Assembly (NCBI GenBank): GCA_026392415.1
Contig: JAPLCC010000049.1
Span: 1-64,000, forward strand
From: Propionibacteriales bacterium
GTDB lineage: Bacteria > Actinomycetota > Actinomycetes > Propionibacteriales > Nocardioidaceae
DNA: 64,000 nucleotides
Direction: 5' to 3'
Shown here: positions 18,066 through 27,398 of the stretch, in pieces
How positions within the stretch are numbered: the stretch's first letter is position 1
How the letters are laid out: every line of letters begins with the position of its first letter
The notes under the pieces: model-generated
The model's database searches: none
Told to the model about the DNA's origin: nothing
The model's input: the letters and a program-made list of their open reading frames with translations, nothing else
Program-made: the position numbers and the translations under genes

Positions 18066-19430
18066 ATGTCCCTGATCAGCAACCTCAAGCCGGGCGGCAA
18101 GCACGGGGTTCCGAGCAACGAGAACCGAGACCCCATCGGTTACCTCGTCGCCGGCCTCAACAGGCTCGCCCAGAGCGATCTCCTCGACAAGGTCGGCCTG
18201 CGCAAGCAGACCGAGCAGGTCGTCTTCAACGTGACCCGGACCGGCTTCAAGGCCGCGACGAGCGCCAGCCGGACCTTCTCGAAGGCCGGCAAGAAGGGGC
18301 AGCCGGGCACCCGGCCCGCCTCCGCGCCGTCCACCGGTGTCTTCGACCTCACCCCGACCGAGGACGAGCAGATGCTCGTCGACCTGGTCACCGAGTTCGC
18401 CGAGGAGGTCGTGCGCCCCGCGGCGTCGGCCGCCGACGCTGCGTGCGCCGCGCCCGACGAGCTGCTCAAGGCGAGCCTCGAGATCGGTCTCCCGATCCTC
18501 GGCCTGCCCGAGGAGCTCGGTGGCGTGTCCGAGGAACGCTCGGCCATGGCCGGCACGCTCGTCGCCGAGGCGCTCGCCCACGGCGACATGGGCCTGGCTG
18601 TCGCCACGCTCGCACCGGGCTCGGTCGCCACGGCCCTGGGCCTGTGGGGCACCGACGCCCAGCAGCAGACCTACCTCCCTGCCTTCACCGGCGACGAGGT
18701 CCCGGCTGCCGCACTCGCGCTCAACGAGCCGACCGTCCTGTTCGACGTGCTCAGCCCGAAGACGACCGCCGTCAAGAACGGTGACGGCTACGTCCTCAAC
18801 GGCACCAAGAGCCTCGTCGCGCGCGGCGACCACGCCGAGTTGTTCATCGTCGGAGCCTCGCTCGACGACAAGCCGGTCCTGTTCCTGCTCGAGTCCTCGA
18901 CCAAGGGACTGAGCGTCGGTGGCGACCCCGCCATGGGCGTGCGTGCCTCGACGATGACGACGCTGAACCTGGAGAACGTCCAGGTCCCCGCCGACAGCGT
19001 CCTGGGAGAGACCGATGGCTCGACCTACACCGAGTGCGTGCGCCTCTCGCGCCTCGCCTGGTGCGCGCTGGCCATCGGCACCAGCCAGGCCGTGCTCGAC
19101 TACGTCGTTCCCTACGTCAAGGGTCGTGAGGCGTTCGGCGAGCCGATCGCCCACCGCCAGGCGGTCGCTTTCATGGTCGCCAACATCGCGATCGAGCTGC
19201 AGGCCATGCGCCTGCTGACCTCCCGCGCCGCCTCGCGCGCCGCCGCCGGCAAGGACTTCTCCAAGGAGGTCGCGCTCGCTCGCAAGCTCTGCACCGAGAA
19301 GGGCATGCAGATCGGCAACGACGGCGTGCAGCTGCTCGGCGGTCACGGATTCGTCAAGGAGCACCCGGTCGAGCGCTGGTACCGCGACCTGCGTGCCATC
19401 GGCATCATGGAAGGAACGGTGCTGGTCTGA
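18066..19430 (+). CDS. Acyl-CoA dehydrogenase (FadE24-like large member of a pair)
   Basis: 454 aa; acyl-CoA dehydrogenase motifs, LLGGHGFVKEHPVERWYRDLRAIGIMEGTVLV. Confidence 0.88.
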   Translation: MSLISNLKPGGKHGVPSNENRDPIGYLVAGLNRLAQSDLLDKVGLRKQTEQVVFNVTRTGFKAATSASRTFSKAGKKGQPGTRPASAPSTGVFDLTPTEDEQMLVDLVTEFAEEVVRPAASAADAACAAPDELLKASLEIGLPILGLPEELGGVSEERSAMAGTLVAEALAHGDMGLAVATLAPGSVATALGLWGTDAQQQTYLPAFTGDEVPAAALALNEPTVLFDVLSPKTTAVKNGDGYVLNGTKSLVARGDHAELFIVGASLDDKPVLFLLESSTKGLSVGGDPAMGVRASTMTTLNLENVQVPADSVLGETDGSTYTECVRLSRLAWCALAIGTSQAVLDYVVPYVKGREAFGEPIAHRQAVAFMVANIAIELQAMRLLTSRAASRAAAGKDFSKEVALARKLCTEKGMQIGNDGVQLLGGHGFVKEHPVERWYRDLRAIGIMEGTVLV

Positions 19431-20644
19431 TGGCCATCAACCTCGAAGTTCCCCGGAAGCACCGGGCACTGATCGACCAGGCTCACCAGGTCGCGATGAA
19501 CATGCTGCGGCCGATCTCCCGCAAGTACGACCTCGCCGAGCACGAGTACCCCAAGGAGCTCGACGTCCTCGCCGCGATGATCGACGGGCTCTCGGAGTCC
19601 GGCGCGAGCGAAGGCGCCGGCGCGACCGGTGTGCGTCGTGACGACATCGCCGACGACAAGACCGTCAAGAACGGCGCGAACATGGCGTCGGTGACCTCGA
19701 TCGCCGAGATGTGCTGGGGCGACGTCGGCCTGATGCTGTCGTTCCCGCGCCAGGGCCTCGGCAATTCCGCCATCGCCTCGGTTGCCAACGACGAGCAGCT
19801 CAAGCGGTTCGAGGGCAAGTGGGCCTCCATGGCGATCACCGAGCCCTCCTTCGGCTCCGACTCGGCCCAGGTCTCCACGACCGCAGTGCTGGACGGCGAC
19901 GAGTACGTCATCAACGGCGAGAAGATCTACGTCACCTCGGGCGAGCGCTCGGACTGCGTCGTCGTGTGGGCGACCCTCGACAAGTCCCTCGGTCGTGCCG
20001 CGATCAAGTAGTTCGTGGTGGAGAAGGGCACGCCCGGCCTCAAGGTCGAGCGGCTCGAGGAGAAGCTCGGCATTCGCGCCTCTGACACCGCGGTGATCAC
20101 CTTCACCGACTGCCGCGTGCCGAAGGAGAACCTGATGGGTTCTCCGGAGATCAACGTCGAGCAGGGTTTCGCCGGCGCCATGGCGACGTTCGACAACACC
20201 CGCCCGCTGGTGGCCGCGATGGCCGTCGGTACGGCGCGTGCGTCGCTCGACCTCACCCGCGACCTGCTCAAGCAGGCCGGCGTCGAGGTCGACTACGACC
20301 GACCGGCCTACCTCCAGCACGCTGCTGCAGCGAAGTTCCTGCAGCTCGAGGCGGACTGGGAGGGTGCGCGCCTGCTCACCCTGGAGGCCGCATGGATGGC
20401 GGACAACCGCAAGCCGAACTCGCTGGAGGCCTCCATGGCCAAGGCAAAGGCCGGCCGGGTGGGGTCCGACGTCACCCTGTCGTGTGTCGAGCTGTGCGCC
20501 TCCATCGGCTACAGCGAGACCGAGCTGCTCGAGAAGTGGGCCCGCGACTCGAAGATCCTCGACATCTTCGAGGGCACGCAGCAGATCCAGCAGCTGATCG
20601 TGGCTCGCCGGGTCCTGAACCTCTCGAGCTCCGAGCTCAAGTGA
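19430..20644 (+). pseudogene. Acyl-CoA dehydrogenase (FadE23-like partner) interrupted by in-frame TAG at 20009-20011
   Basis: ORFs 19430..20011 and 20015..20644 share one frame; ...KSLGRAAIK*FVVEKGTPGLKVERLEEKLGIRASDTAVITF... Confidence 0.85.
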
Positions 20645-21755
20645 GGTGAGCCCCCGCCGACGGCACCACTTCGTGGTGTCGCGGTGGGGGCCAGCCCCTG
20701 GCCGCGTAAGCGGCATCGATCGCCCCGCGCACCCGCGGGGCGATCTCGCTTTTCGCCAGTGTGATGGCGCAACCACCGAAGCCGCCGCCCGTCATCCGGG
20801 CACCGAGGGCACCCACGTCGAGCGAGGCCGCCACCGCGACGTCGAGCTCGGCGCAGGACACCGCGAAGTCATCGCGCAATGAGGCGTGGGAGGCCGACAG
20901 GAGAGAGCCGAGCTCGGTCCACCGCTCGGCTTCCAGCGCGCCGACAGCCTCGACGACACGAGCATTCTCGGTGACGACGTGGCGTGCCCGGGCGCGCAGG
21001 GTCGGGTCGGTCAGTCGGGTGAGGTCCTCGACGTCGGCGGCCCGCAGCGACGCGATGCCGAGCGCGGCTGCAGCCGCCTCGCACTGCGCTCGGCGCTCGG
21101 CATAGCCGCCGTCGCCGTCCGCCAGGGAGTGCCGGACGCCTGTGTCGGTGACGACAACGGTGAGGTTCGACGTGGCGAGGGCGACCGGAACCGTCCGGGT
21201 CACTGGCGACGGGCCAGCGAAGTCGATCAGGACTGCCTGATCGACGGCGCCGAGCAGGCTCGCGAGCTGATCCATTCCTCCGGTGGGTGCGCCGACGTAA
21301 GCCGTCTCGGCCCGGCGGCAGGCCTCGGCGAGGTGCAGTCGGCCGGCGTGGTCCAGCGGAGCGCCGACGAGTCCGGCGAGCCCGACCGCGACGGCGCACT
21401 CCAGCGCGGCCGAACTGGACAGACCACCCCCGAGCGGGATGGTCGAGGAGATCGTGATGTCCAGGCCGGGCACCTGCCAGCCGTCCTGGCCCAACGCCCA
21501 CAGCACTCCTGCGACGTACGACGGCCAGCCGGTGACCGTCCGTGCGTCGACGTCGTCCAGCGAACCCGTCCACGGCTCGGCCCTGTCACTGACGATCGTG
21601 AGACCCCGATCAGTGCGCACGGTCAGTGTCGCCGTGGTGGCGAGCGGGATCGCGAACGGCACGCAGCGACCGTGGTTGTAGTCGGTGTGCTCGCCGATCA
21701 GGTTCACGCGACCCGGTGCGACAGCGGTCACGGACGTCGGCGTCGAGATGCTCAC
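20637..21755 (-). CDS. galK: Galactokinase
   Basis: VAPGRVNLIGEHTDYNHGRCVPFAIPLAT; PLGGGLSSSAALECAVA; ARMTGGGFGGCAI. Confidence 0.95.
   Translation of the reverse strand: MSISTPTSVTAVAPGRVNLIGEHTDYNHGRCVPFAIPLATTATLTVRTDRGLTIVSDRAEPWTGSLDDVDARTVTGWPSYVAGVLWALGQDGWQVPGLDITISSTIPLGGGLSSSAALECAVAVGLAGLVGAPLDHAGRLHLAEACRRAETAYVGAPTGGMDQLASLLGAVDQAVLIDFAGPSPVTRTVPVALATSNLTVVVTDTGVRHSLADGDGGYAERRAQCEAAAAALGIASLRAADVEDLTRLTDPTLRARARHVVTENARVVEAVGALEAERWTELGSLLSASHASLRDDFAVSCAELDVAVAASLDVGALGARMTGGGFGGCAITLAKSEIAPRVRGAIDAAYAARGWPPPRHHEVVPSAGAHLT
20650..20691. terminator. Hairpin inside the 3' end of galK, just past the convergent acyl-CoA dehydrogenase stop
   Basis: gcccccgccgacGGCACCACttcGTGGTGTCgcggtgggggc. 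Confidence 0.5.
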
Positions 21756-21797
21756 GCGCCCCATCCTGCCCGCACCGGCTTCGCTAGATTGTCTGCC

Positions 21798-22358
21798 GTG
21801 CCGCGCCCGCTGATCGTCGCCGCGACCGCGGCCGAAGTCGCCCATGTGCCCGCTGCCTTCGAGGTGCTGGTGACCGGGCTCGGGAAGACGGCCGCAGCCA
21901 CGTCCCTCAGCCGCCACCTGGCCCGCCGCAACGATCTGGCGGATCTCCTGGTCGTCAACGTGGGCACGGCCGGGGAGTTGCGCGACGAGCCGGTCGAAGG
22001 CAGCCACGGACTGTTCGAGATCGGCACCGTCTTCAACCATGACATCAACGCCGATGCCATCCGCGCGCTGGGCTACGACCCGCGCGAGCGGCTGGTGCTG
22101 GGGGAGCACCCCACGGTTCTCGCCACCGGCGACGTGTTCGTGACGGACCCGATGGTCCGCGCCCGCCTGTCCGCACAGGCAGACCTCGTCGACATGGAGG
22201 GCTACGCATTCGCCTATGTCGCGGGGGAGTTCGGGGTGCCGATCCGGATGATCAAGCACGTCTCGGACAACGCCGACGAGTCGGCGCTGGAGTGGGTGGC
22301 GATGGTGGATCGGAGCGCGCGGGTGCTCGGTGCCTGGGCCGCCGCCGAGCTCTCCTGA
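21798..22358 (+). CDS. 5'-methylthioadenosine/SAH nucleosidase-like phosphorylase
   Basis: LVVNVGTAGELRDE; VDMEGYAFAYVAGEFGVPIRMIKHVSDNAD; GTG start seven nt after TAGATT. Confidence 0.85.
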   Translation: MPRPLIVAATAAEVAHVPAAFEVLVTGLGKTAAATSLSRHLARRNDLADLLVVNVGTAGELRDEPVEGSHGLFEIGTVFNHDINADAIRALGYDPRERLVLGEHPTVLATGDVFVTDPMVRARLSAQADLVDMEGYAFAYVAGEFGVPIRMIKHVSDNADESALEWVAMVDRSARVLGAWAAAELS

Positions 22359-22952
22359 TCAGCGACTACTGCTGGGCCGCCGGCCGCGGGACACACCGAC
22401 GAAGTCCTGGTGCACGTCGCTGTCTGCCGATCGCAGCCACAGGAGGGCGACGCTCGTCGGGTCCAGGTCGACGGGTCGCTGGACCACGTCCTTGCGGTGG
22501 TGCAGCCGCGCCACCGACATCGGCACGATCACGATGCCGGTGCCCGAGGCGGCGACCTCGATCGCGTCCTTCACCGACATGTCCGGGAAGTCGAGCTGGT
22601 CGGCGGACGGGGTCCAGCCGGAAGGGTGCGGCAGGACGAGCTGTTCGTCGCTCAGGTCGTCGAGCGGCACAGGGGTGTCGGGGTCGGCGGCCGCCACGAA
22701 GTGGTCCAGGCCAGCGACGACGACCGGCACCTCGTCGTACAGCTTCACGCAGTGCAGGGGAGTGGGTGACTCGAGATCGACGGGCAGGCGGGCCAGCACC
22801 ATGTCGGCGGTCCCCTCGTCGAGGACGAGGCGCTGCTGGTTCTGCTCGATGGGCTGCAGGTCGAGCCGGATCCGCGGGTTGCGCTCGCGCCAGGCTCGGG
22901 CCCACTTGTCGGGGGTCACGCCCGGGACGAAGGCGACACGCAGCTGTTGCAT
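22359..22952 (-). CDS. LysR substrate-binding-domain-only protein (no HTH)
   Basis: MQQLRVAFVPGVTPDKWARAWRERNPRIRLDL...VAASGTGIVIVPMSVARLHH. Confidence 0.78.
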   Translation of the reverse strand: MQQLRVAFVPGVTPDKWARAWRERNPRIRLDLQPIEQNQQRLVLDEGTADMVLARLPVDLESPTPLHCVKLYDEVPVVVAGLDHFVAAADPDTPVPLDDLSDEQLVLPHPSGWTPSADQLDFPDMSVKDAIEVAASGTGIVIVPMSVARLHHRKDVVQRPVDLDPTSVALLWLRSADSDVHQDFVGVSRGRRPSSSR

Positions 22953-23077
22953 GCGCCCACGATCCCAGACGAGACGTCCAGATGCCTGCTCAGTGCCGGG
23001 AGGGACTGGTCGGCGGTTCACAAGGGGGTGCCGATGCGGGGTCCGGGGCCACTCTTTGCTACCGTTTCCTCGCACTC

Positions 23078-23163
23078 GTCCGGGTGGCGGAATTGGCAGA
23101 CGCGCTAGCTTGAGGTGCTAGTGCCCGTATTAGGGCGTGGGGGTTCAAGTCCCCCCTCGGACA
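23078..23163 (+). tRNA. tRNA-Leu (anticodon GAG)
   Basis: GTCCGGG/CTCGGAC acceptor, anticodon stem CTAGC-TTGAGGT-GCTAG, variable arm, T arm GGGGGTTCAAGTCCCCC, discriminator A. Confidence 0.96.
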
Positions 23164-23168
23164 CTCCT

Positions 23169-23193
23169 GAAGGCCCCATCTGATGGGGCCTTC
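23169..23193 (+). terminator. Hairpin GAAGGCCCCAT-CTG-ATGGGGCCTTC after tRNA-Leu
   Basis: Perfect 11-bp stem, 3-nt loop, 6 nt after tRNA end; U-tract weak. Confidence 0.75.
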
Positions 23194-23238
23194 AAGCATT
23201 TCCCGCTTCCCGCGCATCCGCCCGGCTAACCTGCTGCG

Positions 23239-24564
23239 ATGACGATGACCGCCAGCGAGATCGCGGAGTCCGTCCGCCAGGGCGAGACCTCTGCCCGCGA
23301 GCATGCCCAGTCCGCGCTCGACCGCATCGCCGATCTCGACGGGCCGATCGGCGCGTTCCAGGTCGTACGCCGCGAACGCGCGCTGGCAGAGGCCGACGCG
23401 GTCGACTCGCGGTCCGACAGGGCGCAGCTGCCCCTCGCCGGCGTCCCGATCGCGATCAAGGACAACGTGTCGGTCGCCGGGGAGCCGATGCGCGACGGCT
23501 CGGCAGGAAGCGATCCGCGCCCCCAGGACACCGACCACGAGGTCGTACGGCGCCTGCGCGCCGCGGGCGCGGTCGCGGTGGGCATCACCCGGGTGCCCGA
23601 GTTGTGTGTCTTCGGCGCCACGGACTCCAGCTTCGGTGTGACCCGCAACCCCCTCGACCTGGATCGAACGCCCGGCGGTTCCTCTGGCGGTTCGGCCGCG
23701 GCGGTCGCAGCCGGGATGGTTCCTGTCGCCCACGGCAATGACGGCATGGGTTCGATCCGGATCCCGTCCGCGTGCTGCGGCCTGGTGGGCATCAAGCCCG
23801 GACTCGGCGTCGTCCCCGCGGAGCTCGGGAACGGGTCCTGGTTCGACATGTCGGAGAACGGCCCCCTGGCCACCACCGTGGCCGACGCGGCCCTGGTGCT
23901 CTCGGTCATGGCCGACCGCCCGGACCTCGCCGAGGTGAAGGACCCGACACCCCTGCGCATCGCCCTGTCGACCAAGGTGCCGATGCCGCTCACTCCGCTG
24001 CACAAGGACTGGCGCGCCGCCGCTCGAGCGACCGCCGACCTGTTGCGGACGGCGGGGCACACTGTCGGTGAGACCGATCCGCACTACGGCCAGACGCTGT
24101 CCGTGCGTGAGATCGCGCGCTGGACCGCGGGCACGGAGCTCGACGCGCAATGGCTGCAGGACCGCAGCCGGACGGCGAAGCGGACCCGGCGTCACGCCGC
24201 CGTGGGACGGATGGTCCTCAGGCTCGGCTACCCGAAGGACCAGGGCCGTGAGGCCTGGGTCGCTCGCGCAGAGGAGCTCTTCGCGGACCACGACGTGTTG
24301 TTGACCCCGACGCTCGCGCAGTACCCGAAGCGCTCAGCGACCTGGTCGGAGCGCGGGTGGTTGGCGAACATCTACTCGGACGCCCGTTACGCGCCGTTCG
24401 CCGCACCGTGGAACCTCGCGGGGTGGCCCGCGATCGCCGTACCGGCGGGAAGGGGGAGCGGCAGCACTCCGCTCTCCGTCCAGCTCGTCGCCCGGCCCGG
24501 CGGCGAGGGCCTGCTTCTCGGACTGGCCGCCCAGCTCGAGGCGGCCCGCCCCTGGCGCACGTGA
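23239..24564 (+). CDS. Amidase (amidase-signature family)
   Basis: GVPIAIKDNVSVAGEPM; RTPGGSSGGSAAAVAAGMVPVAHGNDGMGSIRIPSACCGLVGIKP. Confidence 0.95.
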   Translation: MTMTASEIAESVRQGETSAREHAQSALDRIADLDGPIGAFQVVRRERALAEADAVDSRSDRAQLPLAGVPIAIKDNVSVAGEPMRDGSAGSDPRPQDTDHEVVRRLRAAGAVAVGITRVPELCVFGATDSSFGVTRNPLDLDRTPGGSSGGSAAAVAAGMVPVAHGNDGMGSIRIPSACCGLVGIKPGLGVVPAELGNGSWFDMSENGPLATTVADAALVLSVMADRPDLAEVKDPTPLRIALSTKVPMPLTPLHKDWRAAARATADLLRTAGHTVGETDPHYGQTLSVREIARWTAGTELDAQWLQDRSRTAKRTRRHAAVGRMVLRLGYPKDQGREAWVARAEELFADHDVLLTPTLAQYPKRSATWSERGWLANIYSDARYAPFAAPWNLAGWPAIAVPAGRGSGSTPLSVQLVARPGGEGLLLGLAAQLEAARPWRT

Positions 24565-24568
24565 GGAC

Positions 24569-24602
24569 GGCCCCGCATCCCTGGAGCCAGGGATCCGGGG
24601 CC
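24569..24602. terminator. Hairpin between convergent amidase and M23 peptidase genes
   Basis: GGCCCCGcATCCCTGGagCCAGGGATcCGGGGCC. Confidence 0.75.
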
Positions 24603-24632
24603 GCCACTCATCTGCGACCTACTGGCGCAACC

Positions 24633-26606
24633 TCACTGCCAGAGGGCGGCGTACTTCAGGACACCTCCGGACACGTACGCAGAGACCGCGACCACCTTGC
24701 GCCCGGCGGCGCTCTGGGTGTTGAACTCGGTCTGGTACTGCGCGCTGGTCAGGCCGTGACGAGCCACCGTCGCGGGGGCCCCGGACGTGAAGATCGCCGA
24801 GAACCGGACGATGGTGCCGTCGAGGTAGGTGTCGAGGTAGACCGGACGACGGCCGGCTGCGACCTGTGCGTCGTAGGTCGCCTGGTACGACGACTCCGCG
24901 ATGCCCGTGAGGGACACGAAGGCGCCGACGGACGCCTTCTCGTACATCGCGGTGTAGTACTTCGTGGTGCCGATCCGCACGACCGAGATCTGCCGCGGGA
25001 CGTAGCCCGCCGACGTCAGGGTGTTGAACTTGCTCTGGTGGGTCGCAGCGCTCACCCCGTGGTACGCCGCCCAGGCCGGGCCGGACGTCTTGGTGAAGAC
25101 CGAGGAGTAGCGGGCTGCACCGTTCTCGACGTAGCTGTCGACGTGGGTGAGCCGGTAGCCCTGGGCCTTGAACGAGTCGAACGAAGCCTGGTACTGCGCG
25201 GCGGTCTGGCCGTGGCGGGCGCCCCAGGGGAGCCCTGCGGCGGGACGCCAGACACTGGCGACCCGTGACGTCGATCCCTGTTGGACCTGCTGGCGCCAGA
25301 TGGGGCGGTAGCCAGCGAGGGCGATGTCGTTGAACTCCTCCTGGTAGCAGCTGGAGCTGACGCCGTGGCGGGCCCATTCAGCGCCCCCGGTGACCACGCG
25401 GTGGAAGCCGCAGCCGTTGGGGATGAGGAGGCCGCCGTTGCGGATCGCCGCCTCGCTGCTGTTGGTCAGCGATGCGAAGCCGGGGGTGGTGCCGGGCTCT
25501 GCCGGAACCCGGGTCTTCGCGTGGTTGAACCGAAGTGGCAGGCCCTGGGCCGGGTCGCTGTAGCTGCCGAAGCCGACCTCGTCGGCCAGGTGGAGGTGCA
25601 GGTGCGGCCCGTAGCTGTTGCCCGTGTTTCCGCTGTAGCCGAGCAGCTGACCCTGCGTGACCGGGATGTCGAGACCGGTCGCGGAGCTGGACGGGCACAG
25701 GCTGGTGCTCGGGTAGCCGGTCTTGAAGTGGGCGTACAGCGCGACCTCACCGGTGGCGTGCTCGATGTAGAGGTGGTTGCCCTCGACCTCCGGAGTCGGG
25801 TCCGGGGTTCCGGGGACGTTCTCGACCTGGTCGCGACGGCACTTGCGGATGACACCGTCAGCCATGGCGTAGATCGGCGTACCGAACACGTAGTAGTCGG
25901 TGTTGCTGTTGCCGGACGTGCCCGGCTTCTTCGGGCTGAACGCCGAGCCGTTCCACTTCACGACCTCGAGGTCGTAGGCGAAGCGCTGGTTCTGCGCGCC
26001 ACGGTGGTGCGAGGTGGTCTCGTGGCCGATCACGTTGCGGTAGTAGCTCCCGCTCCCGACCGTGCCCGGGAAGCGGTAGCCACCGGAGGGCGTCTTGTTG
26101 ACGTACTCCTTCAGGCTCCGGGTCACGATCCGGGGGTCGTATCCGGTGAAGTTGAGCTGCAGTCGCACCGACGCGGGGAGCGGGAACGCGTTGATCCGGT
26201 TGTCCGGCACGATGAAGAAGTGGTCGGACCCGGACGAGCCCGACTTCGGGATGGTCTTGTTCACGGTGAAGGTCTGGGCCGTGATCTCGCTGCCCGGGTA
26301 CGACACCTTGACCGAAGCCAGCTTCACGGAGCTGGACGTCGACGTGTTGTTCACGCGCATGTCCATGTTGAGGCGCCACCCGGCGGCAGCGCCGCTGTAG
26401 CGAGGAGCAACACGCTCGACGTACACCTGGTCGCTGTTGCTCGGGTTGGTCGGCTGTACCTGGGTGATCGACACCGGGGCGGCGACGGCGTTGGCCGGCG
26501 CGGGGACGAGTGTGGCCTGGAGAGACGCGGCCAGGAGGGAGCCCCCGGCGATCACTCCCCAACGGCGGAGGCGGGTGGCCTTCCGTTGCCTGAGATCGGT
26601 AGACAT
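24633..26606 (-). CDS. Secreted M23 metallopeptidase with C-terminal tandem repeats (BTRD1-like)
   Basis: Signal peptide; HLYIEHATGEVALYAHF, GPHLHLHL M23 motifs; ~5 repeats of type GYRLTHVDSYVENGAARYSSVFTKTSGPAWAAYHGVSAATHQSKFNTLTSAGYVP. Confidence 0.88.
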   Translation of the reverse strand: MSTDLRQRKATRLRRWGVIAGGSLLAASLQATLVPAPANAVAAPVSITQVQPTNPSNSDQVYVERVAPRYSGAAAGWRLNMDMRVNNTSTSSSVKLASVKVSYPGSEITAQTFTVNKTIPKSGSSGSDHFFIVPDNRINAFPLPASVRLQLNFTGYDPRIVTRSLKEYVNKTPSGGYRFPGTVGSGSYYRNVIGHETTSHHRGAQNQRFAYDLEVVKWNGSAFSPKKPGTSGNSNTDYYVFGTPIYAMADGVIRKCRRDQVENVPGTPDPTPEVEGNHLYIEHATGEVALYAHFKTGYPSTSLCPSSSATGLDIPVTQGQLLGYSGNTGNSYGPHLHLHLADEVGFGSYSDPAQGLPLRFNHAKTRVPAEPGTTPGFASLTNSSEAAIRNGGLLIPNGCGFHRVVTGGAEWARHGVSSSCYQEEFNDIALAGYRPIWRQQVQQGSTSRVASVWRPAAGLPWGARHGQTAAQYQASFDSFKAQGYRLTHVDSYVENGAARYSSVFTKTSGPAWAAYHGVSAATHQSKFNTLTSAGYVPRQISVVRIGTTKYYTAMYEKASVGAFVSLTGIAESSYQATYDAQVAAGRRPVYLDTYLDGTIVRFSAIFTSGAPATVARHGLTSAQYQTEFNTQSAAGRKVVAVSAYVSGGVLKYAALWQ

Positions 26607-26691
26607 CGTGATCCTCGCTTTCTGGCACGCGGGCGCGTGCTCGCAAGGAAGAGGTGCCACAGGTCAGTCCTGATACATCGGGTTCTGTGGC

Positions 26692-27351
26692 TCACCAGGT
26701 GGTACGTCGGACCTCCGTGCCGCTGAGCGAGTAGTTGATGTAGCCGCCCTGACTGAAGTCATTGCTCGTGTAGGCCCAGATCCAGCCCTCGTCGAGCCCT
26801 TCGCGGGGGTGCCGCACGATCAGGTAGCAGACGGTCGGGTCCTCGACCAGGTCCAGCGCGGCATCGCACATCCCGTTCAGTCCGATGCCGTCAACCTGCG
26901 CCAGGTCGAACGGGACGTAGTCACTCGTGCCCTTGGTCCACTCCTCGAGGCCACCGCCGTCCCAGCGGTAGCTGATCTCGCGCTCGTCGCCCGGCTTCAG
27001 GGGGACGTCGAGGATCGCGTACTCGGGATAGATCACCGCCTCGAAGACGGTCGTCCCCCCGGTCTCCTCCCGCAACTCGTCCAGCATCTCGGTGAAGCCG
27101 GCGCGCGACTGCGGTTCTCCGCCGCCGAGACCACCCTCGCTCCCCAGGACCGCGAAGAGCACCGGCACCCCAATCGCCACGATCACGCCGATCACCGTGA
27201 TGAGCAGGCCGACCGGGTGGAAGCCACGGCCCCTGGCTCGGCCCGTCTTCGGGCGAGGCTTCTTCGCGCCCGGCGTCGTGTGCGGTGTCTGTGCCGGCTC
27301 GCCCTCGGGTGCCGGCTCGGGCACGTAGGTGTTCCACTCGGGAGGCGTCAC
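26692..27351 (-). CDS. Hypothetical single-TM protein with extracytoplasmic domain
   Basis: K/R-rich N-terminus, VGLLITVIGVIVAIGVPVLFAVLG helix; GTG start six nt after TATCGT. Confidence 0.75.
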   Translation of the reverse strand: MTPPEWNTYVPEPAPEGEPAQTPHTTPGAKKPRPKTGRARGRGFHPVGLLITVIGVIVAIGVPVLFAVLGSEGGLGGGEPQSRAGFTEMLDELREETGGTTVFEAVIYPEYAILDVPLKPGDEREISYRWDGGGLEEWTKGTSDYVPFDLAQVDGIGLNGMCDAALDLVEDPTVCYLIVRHPREGLDEGWIWAYTSNDFSQGGYINYSLSGTEVRRTTW

Positions 27352-27398
27352 CCCGGAACGATAAGCGAAGGAAGCCTCGATCCGGCATCATCGGTGGC

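Noticed and set aside
20009-20011. TAG as selenocysteine/pyrrolysine-type recoding
   Set aside because: No pyl genes visible, TAG is a frequent ordinary stop in this window, and acyl-CoA dehydrogenases do not need a special residue here
20886-22358. 490-aa plus-strand ORF apparently fusing unknown region to nucleosidase
   Set aside because: N-terminal part is antisense to galK; GTG 21798 with a -10 seven nt upstream gives a normal-length nucleosidase
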